64,000 nucleotides of DNA, from positions 558,001 to 622,000 of the forward strand of contig JABFGK010000001.1 in the NCBI GenBank assembly GCA_013112555.1, read 5' to 3'. The notes under the pieces were generated by a model. That model ran no database searches. It had not been told where the DNA came from and saw only the letters and a program-made list of their open reading frames with translations. Each line of letters begins with the position of its first letter. Positions within the stretch are counted from its first letter, which is position 1. The position numbers were made by a program, and so were the translations under genes. Shown piece after piece: positions 26,959-35,776 of the stretch. This DNA is from Planctomycetota bacterium (GTDB lineage: Bacteria > Planctomycetota > Phycisphaerae > Phycisphaerales > UBA5793).

Positions 26959-27657
26959 ATGGAGCACGCACATTCCGATCTCTATGGGTTGGGGCAGAGC
27001 ATGGGTAATCAGATTGTAACGGCATTCGTAGCTGGCGGACTGTGCGGCATCGCGGCCGTAGTTGCCGGCGCGCTGACTATTGGTGGTTCTTCAACCAAAA
27101 CGGATCAGTCACCGATCCATACTTTACCAACAGTTGTTGCGGAGGCAGACGAGGCAGAAGGAATCGTATCGAATCTCAGCGTGTCCGGTTCGCCAACGCC
27201 CTGGGACTGGAAACGCTGGCTAACTATCCGCGAGGGGCAGGAACGTGTAACCATTCGCAACCTCTTCGGCCAACCGGCCAACTACGACCTTTCAACGGAC
27301 CCTCCGGGGACCTGGGAGTACGATAAGAAGCCGGATGCGGTTATGTCCAAAAAATACTACACGGTAACGTTCAAGAATAACCGTGTTGACAAATGGAAGC
27401 TAGACCATCTTCCGATCGGCCCGGGTAGTCCTTTGCTCTTCCTGGAACCGGGCAACTGGGCTGCCCTGGAGTCCATCCCCAACGCGACAATCGATGATGT
27501 GATGAAACATCTGGGTGAACCCACTTCCATCAGCGGCGATCAGAACGGTTATTCGCTCTTTTACCGAGATGAAAACAGCGATCGTGAGGGCAAGGTAACT
27601 ATCAAGTTTTTTTCCGACACATGGCAAGTAGGCACCGTCGAAGCACCCTTCTGGTGA
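26959..27657 (+). CDS. Membrane-anchored protein of unknown function
   Basis: ATG at 26959 just behind a near-consensus promoter. One N-terminal TM helix (NQIVTAFVAGGLCGIAAVVAGALTIGG) leads to a 190-residue outer domain. It contains two similar halves: a WLTIREGQERVTIRNLFGQPANYDLS ... YYTVTFKNNRVDKWKL segment and an LESIPNATIDDVMKHLGEPTSISGDQNGYSLFYRDE ... FFSDTWQVGTV segment. The second resembles the SmpA/BamE-style pattern of a start motif, a small helical turn and a beta hairpin. That likeness is weak. First gene of the plus block. Confidence 0.62.
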   Translation: MEHAHSDLYGLGQSMGNQIVTAFVAGGLCGIAAVVAGALTIGGSSTKTDQSPIHTLPTVVAEADEAEGIVSNLSVSGSPTPWDWKRWLTIREGQERVTIRNLFGQPANYDLSTDPPGTWEYDKKPDAVMSKKYYTVTFKNNRVDKWKLDHLPIGPGSPLLFLEPGNWAALESIPNATIDDVMKHLGEPTSISGDQNGYSLFYRDENSDREGKVTIKFFSDTWQVGTVEAPFW

Positions 27658-27665
27658 AGCAGAAC

Positions 27666-28517
27666 ATGTCGACCCGAAGACCACAGCCCGAATCCAATGG
27701 ACCATCTCACCGCCGGCCCACTAAGGTGGGCCGCAAGCCGGTCGCGCGTGTGCGAGCATCGTCGGCAACGCCGACCCGCGACAGCCAACCCGAGCGATAC
27801 AGTGAATCGAATGGTGAGCCGAGCGTGCTTTCTGAGCGACTGGGCACATGGTCGAAACGAATCGGTCTTTCCGCTCTGGCTGTCGCGCTGGCTATGGCCA
27901 TTTTCGGAGGCCCCAGTGGGAGCACTGAAGACAGTTACGGTAATTACGCGAACCACATTGAGCCACTCGAAGCAGAGATTCTCAAGACCGGTCAGCCACT
28001 GATTCGGAAAGTCGAGCACAGCGGGCGGTGGGTCTACCAGTCGATCATTGAAGTGGCTAAACCGCTGTTGAGTGACACGGCAGAGGTCAAGGCGATGGTG
28101 CGCTCAGGCAACGATGCGGGTGCGGCGCAAGTTTTCGGCGATCTACAGGATGTTCCTGTGATTCCCGATCCAGATTTGCAAACCGCCCCTCCAACGCTGA
28201 CGCCAGGAATGTCGGCCCTGCTGCTCAACGACAGCGCCAATCTGTACCAGCTATACCTGTACGACAGCTGCCAGGAGGACGGAGACATCGTCGACGTATC
28301 CATTAATGGCGAGTTCTTCGCGCGAGTTCCCATTACCCATGCAGGCGCTACACTGACCGTACCCGTCGCCATCGGATCGAAGAGCAGTATCAGTCTTACC
28401 GGAGTAGTGGATGGCGGCGGTGGCGTGACCGTTGCGTTTCGGTCTAGTGAAGGCGACTATTTCGCGAGAGCCATGGCGGTTGGCGAAACCCAGCCGGTCG
28501 CGCTCATCGCGAGATAA
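27666..28517 (+). CDS. Membrane-anchored protein with basic disordered N-terminus
   Basis: ATG at 27666 (MSTRRPQPESNGPSHRRPTKVGRKP). About 55 basic, disordered residues precede one TM helix (RIGLSALAVALAMAIFGGPSG). An outer domain follows, with a beta-sandwich-like C-terminal half (LYLYDSCQEDGDIVDVSINGEFFARVPITHAGATLTVPVAIG, ISLTGVVDGGGGVTVAFRSSEGDYFARAM). The C-terminal pattern of evenly spaced strands ending in a polar motif suggests a binding domain. No family assigned. The gene starts 8 bp after the previous stop. Confidence 0.62.
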   Translation: MSTRRPQPESNGPSHRRPTKVGRKPVARVRASSATPTRDSQPERYSESNGEPSVLSERLGTWSKRIGLSALAVALAMAIFGGPSGSTEDSYGNYANHIEPLEAEILKTGQPLIRKVEHSGRWVYQSIIEVAKPLLSDTAEVKAMVRSGNDAGAAQVFGDLQDVPVIPDPDLQTAPPTLTPGMSALLLNDSANLYQLYLYDSCQEDGDIVDVSINGEFFARVPITHAGATLTVPVAIGSKSSISLTGVVDGGGGVTVAFRSSEGDYFARAMAVGETQPVALIAR

Positions 28518-28552
28518 CGAGTGAGCGGTATGATCGAACAAGCCAAAAGCCC

Positions 28553-28666
28553 ATGAATGAGATCATGAACAACATCAAGGAACTGTGGAAACTCAGTACT
28601 CCGTTCCAGATCTGCGCGACCCTCGCCGCCATCGGGGTGGTAGTCCTTGTCGTCGGCGCTGTCTGA
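28553..28666 (+). CDS. 37-residue single-helix membrane protein
   Basis: ATG at 28553. A short amphipathic N-terminus (MNEIMNNIKELWKLSTPF) is followed by one TM helix (QICATLAAIGVVVLVVGAV) running to the stop. It sits in the 175-bp space between two larger genes on the same strand. A functional small subunit is plausible from position and the clear amphipathic-then-TM pattern. There is no classic ribosome site, which lowers confidence. Confidence 0.5.
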   Translation: MNEIMNNIKELWKLSTPFQICATLAAIGVVVLVVGAV

Positions 28667-28692
28667 GCTGCTCCGGATTGAAAGAACGAGAA

Positions 28693-29925
28693 GTGGGCAC
28701 GACCAATCCGGTTCTTCGACTCTTGATCATCGGCGCTATTGCGGCGTTCGTCATGCTACGACTGGTGAATTCGCCGATTGGTCAGTGGGTCGTCATTGTA
28801 TTGACCGTAGGGGCAGCCGCTTGCGCCGCTGGGATCTACATCCTTCGTTATGAACCTGAGCTCGCCAAGCAATGGTACAAGGTAACGCCCGGCCGTATTG
28901 CGTTCAACTTCATTTGTGCGTTGACGGGTGAGCAGACGCCGGGTGGTGTCGCTGAGGCCGCAGCGATGAATAAAGGCGACCATGCTGTTCCGACTGACGA
29001 GAGCAATCGCTCCACGTATTCCGTTCTCACGACGAAGATCGACTTCGAAATGGCGGCGGGCAAACTGAGAAACGAGGTCATCGGCCACGATCGAGTGATT
29101 GACGAGATCATGAGCGACCTTCGTCGCGCCGTGATGGTCCGGGTAAAGCGCCCCGATAGCGGTGGAGCCGTCCTCGGCATGTATTTGCTCGCCGGACAAC
29201 CCGGGATCGGCAAGCAGTTGCTCGCGGTAGCGATCGGCCGTCATCTCTATCCCGAAGGTGGTGTGCTGTTCCTGGACGGACGGGAATACATGGATGCCGC
29301 CAGCGGCACAGCAGATCTCTTCGGGCATGGATCCACCAGTGGACGTCTTATCACAGCTGTTCGGCAGGAGCCGCTTCACACCATCATACTGGAAAACGCC
29401 GATTCAGCCCATCAAGAAGTGCTGACCGGGCTACAGTACATTCTTCAGTGTGGTGAATATGTGGATCCCGCGTCAAGTGTGCTGATCAGCTTCGAGCACT
29501 GTCTGGTCTTCTTCCTGAGTAGGAAGATTGGCCGGGTCCTGGGGCCCATCGTGGATGACTTTTCAGCAGAGGACGACTGGCAGACCCGAGCCTCCAAACT
29601 GATCATCGATAACACTGGGATACCAGAATCAGTGGCCGAGTGTGTCCACCTGACGCTACCCATGTCTCCGCTCACGCTGGAGGAGCGCGCCTTTGTCGTC
29701 GGTCGTCTGATGCAGCAGGAGTGCCAAAAGTACCGGGTACAACTCGATTGGATCGACCCTGAGATTTTGGCCGAAGAAGTAGAACTGATAACCGATGAGC
29801 GTGGATTTGATGGTGTGCATGCTCGAATAAAGAGTCGCCTGCGTGAGGATCTTCAACGTGCCGTTGAGATCAGTATGCCACGCTTGTCAATCCGGAAACG
29901 CCCACTGAGGGCGCGACGCGACTAA
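28693..29925 (+). CDS. Membrane-anchored AAA-type protein with degenerate Walker B
   Basis: Start taken as GTG 28693, giving 410 residues; the longer frame from 28585 overlaps the small membrane protein. Two TM helices (7-23 and 31-51) are followed by a linker and an AAA domain of the ClpB/Clp type beginning NEVIGHDRVIDEIMSDLRRA. Walker A is AGQPGIGKQ (168-175), keeping the Lys. The Walker B region is HTIILENADSAHQEV, where the family has an Asp-Glu pair (DEIEKAH). No clear sensor-1 Asn or arginine finger is visible. It probably binds but does not efficiently hydrolyse ATP, acting as a membrane dock for the active ATPase encoded next. Confidence 0.75.
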   Translation: MGTTNPVLRLLIIGAIAAFVMLRLVNSPIGQWVVIVLTVGAAACAAGIYILRYEPELAKQWYKVTPGRIAFNFICALTGEQTPGGVAEAAAMNKGDHAVPTDESNRSTYSVLTTKIDFEMAAGKLRNEVIGHDRVIDEIMSDLRRAVMVRVKRPDSGGAVLGMYLLAGQPGIGKQLLAVAIGRHLYPEGGVLFLDGREYMDAASGTADLFGHGSTSGRLITAVRQEPLHTIILENADSAHQEVLTGLQYILQCGEYVDPASSVLISFEHCLVFFLSRKIGRVLGPIVDDFSAEDDWQTRASKLIIDNTGIPESVAECVHLTLPMSPLTLEERAFVVGRLMQQECQKYRVQLDWIDPEILAEEVELITDERGFDGVHARIKSRLREDLQRAVEISMPRLSIRKRPLRARRD

Positions 29926-29949
29926 TCCAAGCCCTGTGGAGTGTGGATC

Positions 29950-30948
29950 GTGGATGACCTATTGGGACGAATGACTGACATGGACAAGCTCAGAGATCTG
30001 CTTGACTCGAAAAAGAGTGAAGCCGCTCGCATGATTGATGAGAAGGAAATGATGGCCAGCCTGAAAGGTTGGGTGAAGGGACAAGACCATGTCATCGACG
30101 ATCTTACACGCCTGATTCGACTGCAGTGGGGCAAAGAAAAACGAAAACGACCCATTGCCAACCTGCTCATGCTCGGTCCCACTGGAACCGGCAAAACTGA
30201 GTTGTGTAAAGCGATGGCGAATTACCTGTTCGAAGATGAAAAGAACATGCTCCTCTTTGATTGTAGTGAATTCAGTGGATCCGAAGGTAAGACAAGACTA
30301 ATAGGCACCCCCACTGGCTATGTCGGGGCAGAATCGGGTGGGCAATTGACCCGACCTGTCTTGAACAATCCTAAGCGACTGATTGTCTTCGATGAGATCG
30401 AGAAGGCATGGAGCGGCATCTTTGATCTTTTCTTACAGATGATGGGAGATGGTCGGCTGACTGAGCAGGGATCCGGGCGGCAGGCAGATTTCACCCAGTC
30501 AATAATCGTCCTCACAAGCAATGCTGAGCACGAAGCAATCGGCAAGATTCAGAATGAGATTGATGACCTACAGGAGAGAGCCGATGCCGTCAAGAAGCAC
30601 CTGCGCGATTCCAAGATCTTCAGGCCGGAGATGCTGGGGCGGTTCGACCGGGTGTATGTCTTCCAACCTCTTGAGGGCATCGTTATTGCTGAGATCGCCG
30701 TGCTGAAGATGATCAAGTCGGCCCAGGCGTATGGTCTGGAATTGGAGTACGTTGCGCCTGAACTGGTTTTCGACGCCATGTCAAAGAGCGATAAGCTCAA
30801 AGAGTTTGGAATTCGCGAACTCGAACGCGTGATCGACGAGATGCTCGCAGACGGTTTGCTTGCTGCACGTCAGATTGGGGCCGAGAAAGTCAAGCTCGTT
30901 CTCGACGATGAAGGAACCCTGGTGATCGAGCCGGTCGACGAAGAGTAG
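29950..30948 (+). CDS. ClpB-D2-like AAA+ ATPase
   Basis: Start taken as GTG 29950 (GGAG 8 bases before); the frame also allows 29941 or ATG 29971. Single AAA+ module with Walker A GPTGTGKT (79-86 counted from 29941), Walker B LIVFDEIEKA (Asp-Glu 151-152), sensor-1 LTSN (191-194), arginine finger region MLGRFDRV and a C-terminal D2-small domain (GIRELERVIDEML). It resembles the second ATPase domain of ClpA/B/V and HslU-like unfoldases, but lacks an N-domain and D1. With the preceding degenerate homologue it likely forms an active/inactive pair powering a membrane machine. Confidence 0.85.
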   Translation: MDDLLGRMTDMDKLRDLLDSKKSEAARMIDEKEMMASLKGWVKGQDHVIDDLTRLIRLQWGKEKRKRPIANLLMLGPTGTGKTELCKAMANYLFEDEKNMLLFDCSEFSGSEGKTRLIGTPTGYVGAESGGQLTRPVLNNPKRLIVFDEIEKAWSGIFDLFLQMMGDGRLTEQGSGRQADFTQSIIVLTSNAEHEAIGKIQNEIDDLQERADAVKKHLRDSKIFRPEMLGRFDRVYVFQPLEGIVIAEIAVLKMIKSAQAYGLELEYVAPELVFDAMSKSDKLKEFGIRELERVIDEMLADGLLAARQIGAEKVKLVLDDEGTLVIEPVDEE

Positions 30949-30951
30949 CCG

Positions 30952-32889
30952 ATGCCCGTTGAATCATCCATGCCGAGCCGTGATCAGGTGCTGGAGCTAC
31001 GCCGGCTGTTCCTCAAGCCCCTCTATACCGGCCTGGGAATTGCCGGGGGAATCTATGTGTTTCCCTTCAAGCCCCAAACGCCGAACAACACCTTCCGCCT
31101 TCTTCTGACGATCGGCTTCTTTGCCGCCGCGATCTACGCGGTGTCTCGACTCTTGCACGCACGCGAACGGTACTCCATCGCAATGCAAAAATGGAAGTTT
31201 GTTGAAGCACCCCCGCAGATCGAACTGCTCGCGCGCAAGGTCGTTGTTCGGGAACAGAATGTGTATCGTGCGACGACTATGCTGGGAATCGCGTGTCTGA
31301 CGTGCATGGGTATCGGCATGCTCTCCAACTGGCCGCAGTTTGCTGTATTGCGACCGCTTCACGGCGTGGCGACGATGGGATTCATTGGTACAATCATCGG
31401 TCTTGGTGTCCTGGTGTACTCGGGACGATCGGGCTGGGGGGCATATGTCGAAGTCCGCGAGGCGCTGAAAGAAATCATGCAGACCGCGGACTATCAGCCG
31501 CGCGATCTCAAAGATCCCAATGCCGAGCAGTCTCAGGATGAGTCGCCCGTGCAGGCATCGAACGAGGGCTTTCGTGCGGGTTCATTTGACTGGCGCTGGG
31601 ACGACTTGCACAAAAATGCCATCGTCTTTGGCCAACCGGGGACCGGCAAGACAATCTGTGTCCTCAACGCCCTGATGGATGGATTGCTGGCTTCTGAGCA
31701 GGACTCTGAAGCGCCCCCTGGCGGATTGATCCTTGACCCCAAGGGAGATTTCAAGAACAAGATTGGCGACCTACTGAGAAAGTACGGTCGCGGCGGCGAT
31801 CTAATGGTCGTAGATCCGGCAGCGCTCAGCGACACGATCTACTGGAATCCGTTCGATTCCGATGATGACGAACTGGAACTCGCGGCCCGATTCGCGTCCG
31901 TTTTGGAGGTTCTGGGAACCAAAAACACTCAGGATACCTTCTGGATCGATTCGGCACGAAAATTCCTCCGCCATGCCATCGCGCTAGTACGAATGACCAA
32001 TCCGACTAGTGAGCCGCCTAATTTCCGAGACATTCAACGCTTAGCATCCAGCCCTGACGCCATAGATCAACGACTGGGCAAACTCCCCCTCGACGATCCA
32101 TCGTTGGACATCGATCCTTGCCTCGACTTCTTCGAGGAATGGAGTCAGCTCGGAGACCGAACACGATCGAGCGTCCAGTCACAACTCACAAACATGATCG
32201 ACCCATTCCTCATGCGACCCTATCGCACCGTGTTCGGCGGCCAGTCGACCGAACGCATAGGAGATATGATCGATAACGGTCGCGTGCTGTACGTGCACAT
32301 GCCGATCGCTGATAAAGAGGCCATGAGCCGCACGATCTGCACACTCATCAAATTGGAGTTCTTCCGCGAAGTTCTGAAGCGAGTGAACAAGCAGCGCAAC
32401 AGCTTTTTCCTCTGCGACGAATTCCAGGTCTACATGACAGCTGGGGGAGGCAAGGGCGATTCAGACTTCTTCGAGCGATCACGGCAGAGCCGCCATGCCA
32501 ACATAATCGCCTGCCAGAATATCCCAGCACTACTCAAACAGACCGACCAAGAGAAGTCTGTCACCAACCTCCTGAGCAATTGCGCTGTTAAGATATTTCT
32601 GCGCAACACCGATCAGGAGACCAACGAGTACGGCTCGACCCTATTCGGGCAACGCCTCATGGAATCGGCATCGACATCAATGACATCAGGGAGGGGCATT
32701 GGAAAGAGCGGCGAATCCAGAAACCTCTCGATCAGTGCTGAATACGATTCCGTCGTGCGGCCCGAATCGTTCACGAAGTTAGGGATCCCGATCCCTGGCG
32801 AACGCGACCATTGTGAATCGATCATTCATCTGGGATCACGCGCCGTCGTTGATCTCAAAAGACTGAAGTGGAAGGTCCATCCGCTCTAA
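30952..32889 (+). CDS. VirD4/TraD-like coupling-protein ATPase
   Basis: 645 residues. About four N-terminal TM helices (residues 24-38, 48-66, 109-124, 138-157) precede a cytoplasmic ATPase of the TraG/TraD/VirD4 type. Walker A is GQPGTGKT (227-234), with the linked GLILDPKGDFKNK motif (259-270). Walker B is SFFLCDEFQ (484-492). A C-terminal RQSRHANIIACQNIPAL segment is typical of TraG-D. Coupling proteins deliver DNA or proteins to type IV secretion channels. There is no relaxase, VirB4 or pilus gene in the window, so this is not a standard conjugation locus. The 3-bp spacing from the AAA+ gene argues for a shared complex, with this protein perhaps as the translocation motor. Confidence 0.9.
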   Translation: MPVESSMPSRDQVLELRRLFLKPLYTGLGIAGGIYVFPFKPQTPNNTFRLLLTIGFFAAAIYAVSRLLHARERYSIAMQKWKFVEAPPQIELLARKVVVREQNVYRATTMLGIACLTCMGIGMLSNWPQFAVLRPLHGVATMGFIGTIIGLGVLVYSGRSGWGAYVEVREALKEIMQTADYQPRDLKDPNAEQSQDESPVQASNEGFRAGSFDWRWDDLHKNAIVFGQPGTGKTICVLNALMDGLLASEQDSEAPPGGLILDPKGDFKNKIGDLLRKYGRGGDLMVVDPAALSDTIYWNPFDSDDDELELAARFASVLEVLGTKNTQDTFWIDSARKFLRHAIALVRMTNPTSEPPNFRDIQRLASSPDAIDQRLGKLPLDDPSLDIDPCLDFFEEWSQLGDRTRSSVQSQLTNMIDPFLMRPYRTVFGGQSTERIGDMIDNGRVLYVHMPIADKEAMSRTICTLIKLEFFREVLKRVNKQRNSFFLCDEFQVYMTAGGGKGDSDFFERSRQSRHANIIACQNIPALLKQTDQEKSVTNLLSNCAVKIFLRNTDQETNEYGSTLFGQRLMESASTSMTSGRGIGKSGESRNLSISAEYDSVVRPESFTKLGIPIPGERDHCESIIHLGSRAVVDLKRLKWKVHPL

Positions 32890-32907
32890 TGGTGGAGAAG
32901 GTGCTGT

Positions 32908-33027
32908 ATGCTCTTGCGAATCATCATGCTACTTCTTGTTGTCTGGGTGATCTTCTGTGTATTGATCCCCATGATTTTCAACGGTTTCAACATGCTCAGA
33001 TCGCTGGTCTGGTGGATGTTCCCTTAA
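32908..33027 (+). CDS. 39-residue membrane protein after the coupling ATPase
   Basis: ATG at 32908 with a GGAGAAGG ribosome site. Almost fully hydrophobic (MLLRIIMLLLVVWVIFCVLIPM, then IFNGFNMLRSLVWWMFP). It follows the VirD4-like gene by 18 bp on the same strand. Such tiny hydrophobic proteins often stabilise larger membrane complexes; here that is inference. It is the last gene of the plus block. Confidence 0.62.
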   Translation: MLLRIIMLLLVVWVIFCVLIPMIFNGFNMLRSLVWWMFP

Positions 33028-33317
33028 TGCCCTACCGGATCTCAACGGCTCTGATGCCTGCGATGATTCTCGTCGCGTCACGAAGGCAGAGTCGTCAGCA
33101 GGTTGAGTGTTAGAGCAAACAGAAGCAACCGTGAGACTTAGCCCTTGAAGTGTCATCGTCTCTTAATGCCGCTCGCACAGTGACGATGCTTGCGAATTAC
33201 GTTGGCACCTCAGCTTTCGCGGTTGCGAGAATGGCATCGACATGTGCCAGTTGTGTGGCACAAATCTCATCTCTTGCTCTCTTCAGCAGCTGCCTGTTGC
33301 TCAACTTCGCGCTCACG
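33028..33317. other. Gap with no supported gene
   Basis: Between the 39-residue membrane protein and the split-off end of the lipoprotein/TPR-like gene. On the minus strand one can read short coiled-coil-like text (LLKRARDEICATQLAHVDAILATAKAEV, 33200-33310), but it has no start, so I do not call it. Confidence 0.4.
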
Positions 33318-33345
33318 CTACTTGACCTCAATAGTCAAGTAGTCG
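33318..33345 (-). pseudogene. 3' end of the lipoprotein/TPR-like gene, split off by an IS
   Basis: Reading on the minus strand across the element, with one copy of the target site, gives ...NYVVDYLTIEVK and TAG (33318-33320). This completes the gene whose main part is 34843-35465. The fit supports the placing of the element ends. Confidence 0.6.
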
Positions 33346-34842
33346 CCCCTGAATAATTCGATTTGATCGGTGAATCCAGGTTGAAAGTGGCTTCGGGATG
33401 TGGCATACTTTGCAGGATATTGTAGGGATACGTTCCGAAACCTTGCAAATTCGGAGTCACGGATGAAGCCCCAAGCCCAGCCTGATGATGAGCTGTTCCT
33501 GTTCCAATCTCATTTCGATCAACTGCTCAATCCGACCCATCCGCTGATCAAGTTATCGAAGCAGGTCGACTGGGATCACTTCGATCAATCGTTCGGCGAG
33601 TTCTTCTGTGAGTCGGTGGGTGCCCCGGCCAAGGCCACGCGTTTGATGGTCGGCCTGATCTACCTCAAACACGCGTTCAACGAATCGGACGAGTCGGTCG
33701 TCGAGCGGCTGGGTGGAGAACCCGTACTGGCAGTATTTCTGCGGATACACGCACTTGCAGCACGAGTGTCCGATTCATCCCACGACGATGACCAAATGGC
33801 GAAATCGTGTGGGTGAAGCGAAACTTAATGAGTTGTTGAAACAGACCATCGAGGTGGCGGTGAAACACCATCGATTGAGCGAACGTGAGTTGACCCATGT
33901 GAACGTGGACACGACGGTGCAGGAAAAGAACATCACGCACCCGACCGACTCGAAGCTGTTGTACCGGTCAATTGTGAAGCTGGTTCGGGCCGCCAAGGGA
34001 CGCGATATCGTGCTGCGCCAGTCGTATGTTCGAGTGGGCAAACGGGCTGCGGTAAAGGCCGGTCGATACGCGCACGCGAAGCAGTTCAAGCGAATGCGTC
34101 GGTCGTTGCGTCAACTCCGGACGTACGTGGGGCGATTGGTCCGTGACATCGAACGCAAAGCACCGCCATCGAGCCGAGATGAAGAGTTGTCGATGTTGCT
34201 GGGACGGTGTCAACGGTTGATCGATCAACGACCGAGCGACTCGAACAAGTTATATTCGCTGCACGAGCCGGAGGTGTGCTGCATCAGCAAGGGCAAGGCG
34301 CACAGGCGCTATGAGTTTGGTCAGAAGGTGGCCTTGGCGACGACGAATCGAGGGAACTGGTTCGTGGCGGCCATGTTGTGCGAAGGGAACCCGTACGATG
34401 GTCATACGCTGAATGCGACCTTATGTCGTGTCGAATCAAACACTGGCGTTGCGCTTGACTGATGCGTATGTTGACAAGGGATATCGGGGTCACGATTACG
34501 AAGGCGAGGCGGCGGTACACATTGCCGGCCGTGGAAGCAAGCGGGCGACGCGAGTTCAACGGAAGCGTCGCAAGCGACGCAGTGCGATCGAACCGAAGAT
34601 TGGGCACGCGAAATCGGAGAGTCGTCTGGGACGTTGCTACCTCAAGGGCCTGGCCGGGGATGCAATCAACGTGGTGCTGGCGGCGGCGGGAGCGAACTTC
34701 CGCAAGCTGCTTCGGCTCTTGCGATGCGCACGTGGCGTCGAACAGACGTTCCAGCTCAACTTCGCCTGGCTCTGGCACCTATTGCGTTGGCCAAACCACC
34801 ACCCGCGGTTCAAAATCGCCTGATCGGCGGTGTTTTTCAGGG
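33346..34842 (+). mobile_element. IS5-family insertion sequence inserted near the 3' end of a host gene
   Basis: About 1.5 kb. The left end reads CCCCTGAATAA and the right end is the complement of CCCTGAAAAA, imperfect inverted repeats. Both flanks carry TCG next to the ends, suggesting a 3-bp target duplication (a fourth base differs). Removing the element rebuilds the end of the interrupted lipoprotein gene in frame. The transposase has two frame breaks, so the element is not self-mobile as written. Confidence 0.65.
33463..34823 (+). pseudogene. IS5-family transposase in three frames
   Basis: ATG at 33463 (MKPQAQPDDELFLFQSHFDQLLNPTHPLIKLSKQVDW, LMVGLIYLKHAFNESDESVVER). An extra C near 33711 breaks the frame; the next part reads VENPYWQYFCG ... 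LTHVNVDTTVQEKNITHPTDSKLLYR, with the first catalytic Asp in VNVDTT. A second break near 34458 is followed by LTDAYVDKGYRGHDY (second Asp) and KRRSAIEPKIGHAKSESRLGRCYLKG (Glu). The conserved blocks are those of the long IS5-family transposases with a DUF772-like N-terminal domain. Inactive unless the shifts are sequence errors. Confidence 0.85.
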
Positions 34843-35465
34843 TCGACTACATAGTTCCACGGATGATGCTGATCATCCAATGCGGGAATAAGCCCAGGAG
34901 TCACGGTTGCCTGATATCGTAGCAGACCTGCCGTAAGTACTGCCTCGTCAGTCATTCCGAGCTGCATCATCGCGACGAGCTCGTAGGCCAACGCTGTAAC
35001 CTCCTCGGTCCGACCTTGATGCGTCAGCCTCTCGCGTCGTGCCGCTGCCAGCAAGTCCGGCCATTGCTCACTCAGATACAGAGTATGCAGCGACTCGCAA
35101 GGCAAGTGTGCCCCATCGTGATTGTCGTCTCCAAAGCGCTCTGCGGGAGTCGCCAAGCCAAGCTCAGCCATCATGACATCTCTCAGCAGTTGTGCTCGAG
35201 AGACGTTCGGATCATTCTCGAGCGCCCGTTGACATGCGTTCACGGCTTCTACCCTACGATCGAGTAGTGCCAGCGTCTCTGCGTATCTCAACCACACCAG
35301 TGCCTCACGAGTTCGATCCACAAATGCGACTGAAGCGCGATCTGTGTGCGACATGCTTACTGCATCACCGTACTTCGCTTCAAGTGTGCAGTCACAGGAG
35401 CACTCAATCGCTTGGCATCCGGCGCACCATATGCAAAAGAATACTCCCACTGCTCTGCTAATCAC
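34843..35465 (-). pseudogene. Predicted lipoprotein with TPR-like helices, interrupted 11 codons from its end
   Basis: Start taken as GTG 35465 behind GAAGGAGAG; the frame reaches 35519. The N-terminus VISRAVGVFFCIWCAGCQAIEC is a short lipoprotein signal with lipobox WCAGC. Helix pairs typical of TPR proteins follow (ALVWLRYAETLALLDRRVEAVNACQRALENDPNVSRAQLLRDVMMAELG, then EEVTALAYELVAMMQLGMTDEAVLTAGLL). The IS inserted after HHPWNYVV; translation then runs into the element (PEKHRRSG...). The native end, YLTIEVK, lies at 33318-33345. Only the last few residues are lost, so function may survive. Confidence 0.7.
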
Positions 35466-35519
35466 GGTACTCTCCTTCGCCCTGCAACCAAAACCTATTG
35501 AACGCACACTGGCAGTCAC

Positions 35520-35776
35520 GACAGCACGCCATGGTCTCTGAAACGTGGCGTGATGCCGCTATGCATCAACCATTCCTCCAGCGGTGCATAACCCCTGGCA
35601 CTGAGTTCCCACTTGCTCGATATCGCACTTCACTCGATCAGCCTACTATAATCGTGAAGCTCAGTCAATGCCGAAACACGGCCAAGAGAAAAGCGTGCTA
35701 CCGTGGCAAGCCAATCCATGTCCGATGACCATGCAGGTATCCTCCTTCGCGGGGGCAGCAGCGGCATGGGTTATTG
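35520..35776. other. Gap with no supported gene
   Basis: Spacer between the lipoprotein/TPR-like gene and the IS256-family element. No gene, terminator or clear promoter seen. Confidence 0.4.
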
